From NCBI RefSeq assembly GCF_026213295.1, contig NC_079415.1, positions 29,055,681 to 29,119,680 on the forward strand: a stretch of DNA of 64,000 nt, written 5' to 3'. This document shows, piece after piece, positions 54,700-64,000 of this stretch. Positions within the stretch are counted from its first letter, which is position 1. Each line of letters opens with the position of its first letter. Below the pieces are notes generated by a model. That model ran no database searches. It had not been told where the DNA came from and saw nothing but the letters and a program-made list of their open reading frames with translations. The translations under genes were made by a program, and so were the position numbers. Source of the stretch: Gadus chalcogrammus. Lineage: Eukaryota > Chordata > Actinopteri > Gadiformes > Gadidae.

Positions 54700-54823
54700 T
54701 AAACAGACGGACACTATCCAGACATTATTGGCAAAAAATATGAATAAATTAATTATGAAATTAGTTCCGGCCGAGCCCACGTTGTTGGCCTACTTGGCGA
54801 GCACCATGGGGGCCCGTTTCTGA

Positions 54824-55290
54824 TGAGGAGGAGGAGGAGGAGGAGGTGGAGGAGGAGGAGGAGGATGGAGGGGGAGGGGGAGGGGGAGGAGGAGGAGGAG
54901 GATGGAGGGGGAGGGGGAGGAGGTGGAGGAGGAGGATGAAGGAGGAGGAGGGGGTAGAGGAGGAGGGGGAGGAGGAGGAGGAGGAGGAGGAGGAGGATGG
55001 AGGGGGAGGGGGAGGAGGTGGAGGAGGAGGATGAAGGAGGAGGAGGGGGTAGAGGAGGAGGGGGAGGGGGAAGAGGAGGAGGAGAGGAAGAAGAGAATGA
55101 AGGGTGTGAGTGGAGATGTTGAGGGACAAGAGTGGTAGGATGAGGAAGGGGAGGAGTAAGGGTGGATTTGAAGGTGGAAGGAAGGGTGAGGAAAAAATTA
55201 AAGGATCGGTAGGGGGAGGGAGGAGGCGGTGAGGGAGGGAGGAGGAAGGAAACAGGAGAAGGAAGGAGGAGATAAGAGGGAGGAAGAAAT
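54824..55290 (+). repeat. Purine-only GGA satellite, block B
   Basis: Same composition as 7602-8260, but with only two ATGAAGGAGG-marked super-units, about 190 bp shorter. Confidence 0.95.
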
Positions 55291-55538
55291 AATACCTAAA
55301 CCCTAGAATTACGTCAGCTATCCACAGACACTCTAATGAATATGTAATCACATGTCAGTGTAAACCTTATTTTTTTTGTTTTTAAATGAATCAACAAAGT
55401 TATTTTTCAATCAAAGCGTCTGCTAAATGACTCAACAGCCGGTCTCCATGGTGACGGATGATGGTAGTATTGTCACCTTTGGTTGCTCGGGCTCCGGTGC
55501 TTCCCTGTCGCCCCGGGCCCAGCTCCGCTTGGTCGCTG

Positions 55539-55693
55539 GTCGACGGCGGTGAGCTCGATGAGGGCGGAGAAGACGAAGGCCGGCGTGGCACGCGCTGATG
55601 AACCGGCCCATGGCGACGCCGGACGCCACCTTGGGCAGCGAGTTCCTGGCGCCGATGCTCAGCGTTGTCACGGCGATCACCGTGGGGACGCCC
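55539..55693 (-). pseudogene. GABA-A receptor exon fossil, block B
   Basis: Identical in structure to the block-A remnant, including the frameshift after ISACHA, so the lesion predates the duplication. Confidence 0.65.
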
Positions 55694-55877
55694 AAACAAA
55701 CAAACAAATGAATAAAAGCAACACAGAATGAAGCAGGTTTTAGAGTTTGAATCTGTCTCTTCTGTCCAGTTACCTCAGTGTGGGGCCCCGTCTAAAGCTA
55801 GGGCCCCACTACACGATGCTTTCATCCTGAAGCGATCACTAAACCATTGAGCAGTGCACATTAACCAGTGGCGTGCG

Positions 55878-55886
55878 TGTGTGTGT

Positions 55887-55956
<70 letters not shown>

Positions 55957-55966
55957 GGTGTGTGTG
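55878..55966. repeat. (GT)n microsatellite, block B
   Basis: Shorter and more interrupted than its block-A counterpart. Confidence 0.93.
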
Positions 55967-57152
55967 TGTGAGTGAGACGCTGTGTAAGAAAGAAATGAGG
56001 TGGGGGCAGAGACACTGGCTATTCAGAGTATGTTGAATAATTACAGTGTAGTGACCCTAGTGGACCACACTAGCTGCCACATTGAAGAACTCTAGTCTCA
56101 GTGAATTATCCCTTCTACCTCTATAATCAGCCATCAGAGGATTAATTCATGCTCCTTAGATGACAGGTTAGGGTTCCACACTCACTCTTCTATCACGGTC
56201 TATGGACCCACTGAAGATACCTGGGCCTCCCCCTGACCACCCTATAAAGCATCTAGTTCCCCCGCTGCAAGCCCCCCGAGTGTTACGTTGTTTTGATCGC
56301 CGTATATGTTTGAATCAAGTTACGTTTATTGTAGTGAGAAATACCTGGAAGAAAATAGCATTTAGTGCGGAAAGTAAAGTAGTCTATATTCACTGTCCTT
56401 TGAGGGTAGAGCTGAACCATGGATCATTGGAGCAAAATAATTGTTTGCCGTCTTAAAAAAGGCTACATTAGCGGTAAAGCACTTCAAATATTTGCCCCAA
56501 TAAATCCTCATATTGCCTATGGTTATTTGTAAACACGTGTAATGTGTATGCAAAACAATAATTAACACAATCCTGGATGAGCTAGAGAGGAGAGCAGAGA
56601 TAGGGGAGAGGAGGAAGAGAAGAGAGAGGAAGGAGAGAGGAGAAACTAAGAGGAGAGGATGGAGAGGAGAGGAGAGCTGACAAGAGAAAGTCACGGTACT
56701 CACACACATGAGGGGCATCTTTACATGTGGTCACTGTGACCTTTGTGCAAGTGTGGAACACATGTTGGGATGTTGTATATGGTGGACATTAAAAGTCATT
56801 GACTCATTAGCTTTTTTTCCATTTGTATTTAAATCCCTATCATACATTTTATTGTGTCTTCATTCATGATTCAGAGGTAAAGCAATGATTTGATTATTAT
56901 AATGCAAATTAATCCCAGAAACTAGTTCTACATATAGCAACCATAAACAATTGTATAGCAGTTAACCATTAAAAAAAACATGAGAAAAAAACTACGAAGT
57001 AGGTATATACTGTAATGTAATAATTTACAATGGGTTATATTTTATAATAGTCAGAGTTATTTTCTTACAACAATAATGCAGTTCACTCAGATCTCAGATA
57101 GTAGAGATTCTAATTCAGGGAACAACATTAGTTGTTTTGGTTGTTTGATTAT
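55967..57152. other. Intergenic DNA, block B
   Basis: Counterpart of 8,951-10,170 with small indels. No gene. The purine-rich tract is at about 56,580-56,680. Confidence 0.4.
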
Positions 57153-57158
57153 TTTATT
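57153..57158 (-). terminator. Polyadenylation signal of the block-B TRIM
   Basis: AATAAA on the minus strand, 26 bases after the stop codon. Confidence 0.5.
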
Positions 57159-57183
57159 ATCAAACAAAGCTCTTAGGTCTGTT

Positions 57184-58797
57184 TTACTGGACAGGTGAGA
57201 TGATCAGGGGGGCAGAGTTTGTACCACCCTCATGATCACATGGACAGAGGAATGGATAGAGAGGCTCTCTAAAGTTACAGCCAGTAGCAGAGTAGATATG
57301 AACCCTGGCTTCCACATCATAGAAGGAGACCAGACCCTCATCATAATCAACAAACACCCCCACCTTCTGGAGCTCAGCTCTCAGAGGAAGACGGAAAGCA
57401 GTGTTACCATTAAACACCATCCCATCCTCGTCGTAGTAAAGTGTCCAGTAACCCTTCTCAGGGCTCACTATGATCAGACCTTTTCTGTCGATGGACTCTC
57501 TGGCCACTCCCAAACGCCATGCAGTCTTGTCTTTGACCTGGACCTCAAAGTAAAATATCCATGAAGAGAAGTTCTGCCTCGTGAGAACATATACATACTT
57601 TGTAAATCTCTTCGGGTTGTCTTGGAGTTTCTTCCCTACACCTCCATCATGTACTTGTTTCCCATCATTAGACAGGATGAGACTGGGATGAGCTGTATCG
57701 GGATCCAGAGTCACATCTACTTCATACTGCTGGGCCCTCTTCAGTTCAGCATCACACAGCTTCTTCATTTCCATGTTCAGTGTCTCCTCCAGCTGATCCA
57801 GGGATCTCCTCAAGGTCCCTACGTATGACGGAGGACGGACCTCCACCGTTGTCCAGTCCCTGGCGGGTGGAGGATTCTTCAGGGATCTGAAGGCCTGGAG
57901 GAAGTGGAGGTGGTCTTTAGTGTGTGAGAGCTGCTTCATCTCTGAGCTTCTATTGGTCAGAGCTTCTACCTCCTGCTCCAGCTCTCTGATGTGGCCTACA
58001 GCTTGTTTCGTTGTGGATTTCAGTCTCTCATTAACCATTTGGTTAAGGTCCTCCTGGCACTTTTCAATGGAGCGCATCAGAGCGGTGAGGACCTGCAGAC
58101 CATCGGCAATCTCTCTGTCTGCATTGGCTTGGTTGCGTTTAGCTGTGTCTTTAATCTCCTGAATATTTTTTTGTCTCTCCTGGATCATCTGCTGAACTTC
58201 AGCCTCCATCTTTCCCAGCTGGGCCATCTTCACTTCATATTCCTCCTTTAAAGGTACAACAGGATGGGACCAGTGGTCTTTCTCTGTGCAGAACTGACAC
58301 ACACACACCTGTTCAGTCTGGCAGAAGAGCTCCAGAAGTCGGTCGTGTTTCTTACACATCCTGTCATCCAGACGGTCCATAGGCTCGACCAGCCGATGTT
58401 TCTTCAGGACTGCGACTCTCTGATGTGGCTCCAGGTGGGTTCGACAGAAAGACATGAAACACTCTAGGCAGGACTTCAAAGCCTTCAGCTGGGTCCCAGT
58501 ACAGACGTCACAGGGAACTTCTGCTGGTCCAACACAAGGCTGCTCTTTTACTCGTACAGAAGTTCCAAACCGATCAATCATCTCTGATAAGAGGATATTG
58601 ACCCGTAAATCAGGTCTTGCGTTGAAAAGGTCATTGCAAACAGGACATTTGTGCTGGACTTGTTCATCCCAAAACGTAGTAATACAGGTTCTGCAGAAGT
58701 TGTGTCCACATGGCGTGGTAACTGGACTGCTGAACACATCCAGGCAGATGGAACATGAAAAGTTCTCCGCAGACCAGGAAGTGTTTTCAGAGGCCAT
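57184..58797 (-). CDS. finTRIM-like E3 ubiquitin ligase, intact, block B
   Basis: 537 residues with the same plan as the 4.9-kb gene: RING with C15, C18, C30, H32, C35, C38, C51 and C54 all present, B-box motifs at about 96-178, a coiled coil, and PRY/SPRY from about 360. It is nearly identical to the block-A copy but has TGT at codon 51, so it is the potentially functional member. The acceptor before the ATG (GCGTCCAG in place of TCTAG) and the AAAAAG|GTGAG donor of the 5'UTR intron are kept. Its immediate 5' sequence is the same as in A, but 145 bp further upstream is missing. A role as ubiquitin ligase in antiviral or immune signalling is inferred from the family only. It may be nested in a 5' intron of lrrfip1 on the same strand. 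Confidence 0.9.
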   Translation of the reverse strand: MASENTSWSAENFSCSICLDVFSSPVTTPCGHNFCRTCITTFWDEQVQHKCPVCNDLFNARPDLRVNILLSEMIDRFGTSVRVKEQPCVGPAEVPCDVCTGTQLKALKSCLECFMSFCRTHLEPHQRVAVLKKHRLVEPMDRLDDRMCKKHDRLLELFCQTEQVCVCQFCTEKDHWSHPVVPLKEEYEVKMAQLGKMEAEVQQMIQERQKNIQEIKDTAKRNQANADREIADGLQVLTALMRSIEKCQEDLNQMVNERLKSTTKQAVGHIRELEQEVEALTNRSSEMKQLSHTKDHLHFLQAFRSLKNPPPARDWTTVEVRPPSYVGTLRRSLDQLEETLNMEMKKLCDAELKRAQQYEVDVTLDPDTAHPSLILSNDGKQVHDGGVGKKLQDNPKRFTKYVYVLTRQNFSSWIFYFEVQVKDKTAWRLGVARESIDRKGLIIVSPEKGYWTLYYDEDGMVFNGNTAFRLPLRAELQKVGVFVDYDEGLVSFYDVEARVHIYSATGCNFREPLYPFLCPCDHEGGTNSAPLIISPVQ

Positions 58798-59505
58798 TCC
58801 TGGACGCAGACAAGAAGCTATATGTATTGAGCAATACCATTACTTTTGTTATTCCATAACTGTAAACAGGATTTGACTTCTCTCAAAGTTGTGCTTTTTT
58901 ACTCACCTTTTTGTGGTTTCTGTTTCTTAGACATTTTTTTCCAAAATGATTCCCTTATTATTACCGTAAGTTGTATTTCCTTAACAAGATGTCCTCTCCT
59001 CTCCTTCCCCAACACCTGGCTCCTCCCCTGGCAGCTGGCACTGCCCCTACGGACACAGTTCAATAACGGTTCAAGTTCCACACTCTTGACTTGTCCTGAT
59101 GCTGGTAATTTTCTACACAGTCTTTAAAGAAAAAAATAAGAAATAAAAGCAACACTCTCCCTGTGGGTCCAGGTTATATGTGCTATTATGGTTTGTGTTT
59201 TAATATTGAGTTAACGCTGGTAGTTATATAAGGCTTATCTCCCAGACTTCAACCTCATGAAACAGCTGCATCACGTGGCTCAGGGTAGGGCAGACGAACC
59301 AGACCAACAAATTCACTATTCAGAGACGCACAACTGGTATCTGTAATTTAGTTCTAGTTGTTATCAAGGTGTGCATTGAGCCTCAGAAAATGAGAAAATA
59401 GTGGGTGGAGGAGTCTGTGTCCCTCCTGGCTAGGGGGCTACGGAGTTCGGAATTTGAGGAAGTACAAACTTTTGGGAGCGGTTCTTTCAGACAGTACCTC
59501 TACAA

Positions 59506-60342
59506 CAGTGGCGGCTGCTGGTCTTTTAAAGAGGGGAAGCTCATTTTTGGCCTACATCAAAATAGTTGTCAATTTATTTATACCTCAATTCGGCCCTCCG
59601 TTCCTTTTCAAGAAAATGCTAGCTGGCTAGTTCACTCCGACCTAGCCAACAGTATAAATGAACGAACTAACGAAACGATATTAATCTCGGAACAAGGAAA
59701 TGCGGAAAGTATGTTAAACTGAAACAAGGAAATACAATAAATGTGTTTTATTCACAGTGTAAGAAATTAATAATGGAAGCAATTTCGCCAAGCAAATACC
59801 AAGAAATGTGTTGCAGTTTGTCATGAGACTTTACTTGCAAAATCCGCGATGGGACTGAACTCAGATAGTGAAGTGACTGTGTATATCTCAAAATAGCTGT
59901 CAATCAAAAAGTGATTCAGACTTTCGACTGATCCTCCAATCATAACGCGGAAGCCCAGCGTCCAGGCTAGCACAGGCCAGCCCACTGCTCCATCCACCCC
60001 CAGAGACGCTGAGCGTCCGGGGGCGGGACAAATCTGGGCATTTATCCAATGACCGTCGAGTTTCGAGGCAATGAAAAAAACTGTTCCATGCAGTCTCATT
60101 GAAGTGAATGGACGCTCGGCTTCTACGGTCTAATGCATTGACATTACGGGAATGTATGAGAAGTTAACAAAATCGAGTCAGTCTTGGATAAGATTCTTAT
60201 CGAACTCGTCTTCGACATGAACGTATTTTAACGAATTTGTAGTCAATGAAATGTTAACACAACAATACATATTTGACAATTTAATGTTCGAAATTTTAGG
60301 GGAAGCTGAGCTTCCCTTGCAGTCTTAGAGAAATCGCCACTG
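59506..60342. mobile_element. hAT insertion unique to block B
   Basis: TIRs CAGTGGCGG and CGCCACTG bound 837 bp, flanked by exact 8-bp duplications CTCTACAA (59,498-59,505 and 60,343-60,350). Block A (about 12,649-12,656) has a single CTCTACAA, the empty site. Subterminal GGGGAAGCT motifs. No transposase, so non-autonomous. Confidence 0.95.
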
Positions 60343-60486
60343 CTCTACAATGCTGACGCCTTAATGAAGCTGTTAAGGTCCTTGTTATCTGGCTATCCGG
60401 GCAACATTTCTGCCTGATGGGAAATTGAGACCCACTCATCAGGAGACTTCCGTTCTGGGGGGTAGTTAAGAACGTAATACTAAAGC

Positions 60487-61341
60487 ACAAACACACACAA
60501 TAGAGATGGGGATTCGAGTCTGAGACTCGGACTCGAGTCGCACTAAAGTCGCACAAACGGCGACTTCAGGCTTGACTTGTGACTCCACCCAAAAGACTTC
60601 AGACTTGACTCGGACTCGAGCTTCGAGACTCGTCAAGTCATGCAATTATAGCTTTAAATCTAAGTTCATTGGTGTATTTGTATTAGGGATGGGCAACGAT
60701 CGCCGAATAGTTGAATAGTCTGAGTCACGTAGAATATCGAATAATGTATGTGACTATCGTTATTTATTAAACGGCTCTTCTCAATGCTGCGGAACACTCC
60801 GTTCACTTGCATGGGCCTTCAAAACTTCCAGCAGTGAATTTTTTTTGGAAGCATATTGCTAAGCATACAATGACCGCTGTTAAGGAAAGTGGATTTTTTG
60901 CCGTCAGTCGTATTACTCCGCAAGTAGTCCGGTAACTTATCAACCCCAGCATCCTTGGTTGCTAAGCAACGTCAACGTCTTTGGCTGACTATATCTCTGC
61001 TGATCAACACTACGAATGCTGGTAACAAATCAATTGTAAAAAGACACAGAGTGTGAAGTTACTTTTCTTGTTTTGGCAAGTAGCCGTATAATAAGCAGAA
61101 TAATGCATAGAACGTCCGCGATCATTATTGTAAATAAGCCTTATTCTCCCGATAATGACCGGTGTTCTATACATTATCCCTTACCAGACCAGATGGCCAG
61201 AGACTTGAGACTTGACTTGGACTTCTGGCAAAAGACTTGAGAATTGACTTGAACTTGCCCCTCAAAGACTTGAGACTTGACTTGGAATCGAGCTCAAAGA
61301 CTTGAGAGTCGTCGTCCAACGAATGTCTTGTGAACATCTCT
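60487..61341. mobile_element. Element with GACTTGAGACT repeats, block B
   Basis: Counterpart of 12,807-13,649. Confidence 0.5.
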
Positions 61342-61342
61342 G

Positions 61343-61464
<122 letters not shown>

Positions 61465-61857
61465 TGTGTTTGATACATTACACAACTTGAATACTCAATC
61501 TTAGCCTCCAGAAACAAATACACTGTTATATCTGCAGAATAGATGGGTAGCCAGACAGACAGAGAGGCAGGTAGGTAGAAAGAGGGGGAGAGCCCTAAGC
61601 GCTCTATAGGACAAGGAAACTCTCCACTAAAAAGCCAGTGGGAAGGAACCCAGAGACAGAGCCCAGAAGAGGGATTCTCCAACAACTGATGCGAGTTTCT
61701 TTCACCACAGTCTTTATAAAACCGACCCTATCTCTTTGTGTCCAGGTTATATGTGCTTTTATGGTTCATGATTTGATATTGAGGCAACGATGGACGTTTT
61801 ATGAGGCTTATCTCCTGGACTTAAACCCATAAATGTATAAAGTATGTGTCCGCAGAC

Positions 61858-61966
<109 letters not shown>

Positions 61967-62310
61967 CTTCACTCAGGTCCAGCAGGTTTGTTTTTTGGGT
62001 TGTTCCTCCTCTGTTCTTTCTTGGCTCGTGTTTTTCTTAAAGCAACGAACAGAACAGAACAGAGAAACAGAAGACAGAAAGCTTCTCCTCCTCCCTCCCC
62101 TCTCGGTGCGGTGGTGGGACCAACTATAGCGCCACGTGGAGCCGTGTGGTTTGCTTCGGCAGTGCCGGGGAACCCTGAGGTGAGAGACAGAGAGACGGTC
62201 ATATCTGACCCATGAGCACCACACGCCAACCCCCCTTTACCGTAGAGTCTACACAACCGCAGATATTCACCGCCTTCTACCGGTGAACGACCACGTGACT
62301 GCACGTATCT

Positions 62311-64000
62311 ACTATTGACAATTCATTATGCATTTAATGTGTTATTCAAAGTGTATTTTAGTATGCAAAGTAACAATGAAATCCTCAATTCAATTTGAAA
62401 AAGTAATAACAATAAAAATATAATTATAATAATAATAATGATAAAATATAGCTGCATGCGGCAATGTGGGTGCCAAGCATAATGGGACTCGATAAGCTAA
62501 TTCTGCCTGGCGGACGTAATCGGCCGGTTGGCTAAATGGCGACCGTCTCGGTAAGCGGTAATAACGACAGATGGTGGAATGACCTAGAGCGATATGCGAG
62601 TATGCGTCAATGTAAAAAAAATGGAATGTGTGCCCACCTAGTGTTAAGGGCACATTATTGTCTGGCTAATAAATCACACAAATGCATAGGGGTATTCGGA
62701 ACAATATCCCTAACAGAGACACAATGTCAACAAGCATCCGTTCTGGAGGTGGTTCATGAAGCATCTAATCCAGTGGGAATTGCAGTTTATTTTGTAAGTG
62801 GGCGGAATGGCAAATATAGTCATTGTTGCATTATACATTATGCACTGCTTGTCGCCACACGAATGCACTGTCTACCCGTTGATGAGCGCTGTTCAACGCA
62901 ACTAACATTGATATGACGGAAGTGGTGTTCTGATTGTATGCTGTATGACAGATTGACATGATGATTTAATATGATTGATATGTTATCAGCTTTATATAAC
63001 ACAGTATATGATGACCATGATAAAATGCATATGATTAGATATAATTTACTGACAATGAACCTTTTGGCAAATGGTTATTATGACAACGAAAATACATTGA
63101 AGTTGCTGGAATAGAGGACTGGACATAGGCGTTGATTACGCCGGGGACGCTGGGGACGCGTCCCCCACCAGATTTCGTCAGGATTCATTTTGTACCCACC
63201 ACAATTATTATGGATTATTCTACTTCATTTAAGAATGCTCGATTCTGATTGGCTGGGAGGGGTGCATTAATCCGGCATATTGCCCGCTGACTTGTCGGTT
63301 CTACTTGCTGCTGACTGAGCACAGTAGATCAATACGCCGCTTGTATCGTTTTGTATCACATACATTTCAAACATGAGGTCCGTTGTAAAAATAAACCAAG
63401 GAGTGCATGACCATGATAAAATGCATATGATTAGATATAATTTACTGACAATGAAAGCTTTTGGCAAATGGTTATTATGACAACGAAAATACATTGAAGT
63501 TGCTGGAATAGAGGACTGGACATAGGCGTTGATTACGCCGGGGACGCGTAATCAACACAGGTTACCGCCCTCGACTTCGTCTCGGCCGGTAAGCCGTCCA
63601 CGAGCCGGGCATATCAAACTGTTTATTGCCCGGCCTCTCTGTGATTATTCCTTACTTATTACACTGGTCTTCTCAATGCAATGGAATGCTCAGTTTACTT
63701 GTATGGGCTCTTCACAACTTCCGGCGGTGTATTATATTTGATTATTCTAATTCATTTAAGAATGCTCGATTCTGATTGGCTGGGAGGGGTGCATTAATCC
63801 GGCATATTGCCCGCTGATTTGTCGGTTCTACTTGCTGCTGACTGAGCACAGAAGATCAATATGCCTCTTGTATCGTTTTCTATCACATACATTTCAAACA
63901 TGAGGTCCGTTGTAAAAATAAACCAAGGAGTGCATGATTGATCGATCGTCATTAAAGCTGACTTGATACGAATGTAACAACTACGTTGTTTAAACTAGTG
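62311..64000. repeat. Dispersed repeats, block B
   Basis: Counterpart of 14,705-16,394, with the same internal duplications and MITE half-copy (63,561-63,655). No gene supported. Confidence 0.7.

Overview
The window looks like nuclear DNA of a ray-finned (teleost) fish. It holds intron-split vertebrate genes (an lrrfip1 orthologue, a large C2H2 zinc-finger gene), TRIM genes of the fish finTRIM type, fish hAT and PIF/Harbinger transposons, LINE 3' ends, and a very high load of long CA/GT and GA/CT microsatellites. The STR density recalls cod-like (gadid) genomes; that is an inference and not proof of species.

Layout. 1-4.9 kb: microsatellites, a 50-bp tandem repeat and two TIR-bounded transposons. 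4.9-6.8 kb (minus): an intact 540-residue RING/B-box/coiled-coil/PRY-SPRY gene with a 5'UTR intron. 7,253-16,394: block A of a near-identical direct duplication. Block B is 54,472 to the window end. Each block carries a purine-only GGA satellite, a fossil GABA-A receptor exon, a second TRIM gene (minus), CA arrays and dispersed repeats. The block-A TRIM has a stop codon in place of RING Cys51; the block-B TRIM is intact. Block B also has a clean 837-bp hAT insertion (8-bp target duplication) that A lacks, and it lacks about 145 bp of the A TRIM upstream region.

16.4-21.5 kb: inverted repeats, an L2-like LINE end and a decayed Harbinger. 21.5-28.5 kb (minus): five phase-compatible exons form one KRAB-less C2H2 gene with 24 fingers and an internal exon duplication. 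Its introns hold a hAT and an inverted-repeat element, and a LINE with a 12-13 bp target duplication sits just upstream. 29.3 kb (plus): an orphan exon resembling the P2X7 C-terminus. 30.1-30.4 kb: weak minus-strand candidate exons. 32-38.4 kb: nested transposons (two further Harbinger ends or copies, a hAT carrying a LINE fragment, a 148-bp palindromic MITE, and a hAT nested in another TIR element).

41.2-51.5 kb (minus): lrrfip1, with fourteen exons placed by splice sites and reading phase. An alternative 3,080-bp terminal exon (43,359-46,438) would give a long isoform; skipping it reads through to the conserved C-terminal coiled-coil exons. The 5' exons of lrrfip1 are not visible before block B begins, so the block-B TRIM may be nested in its 5' intron, or block B may be misplaced haplotype sequence. 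No tRNA, rRNA or CRISPR was seen.
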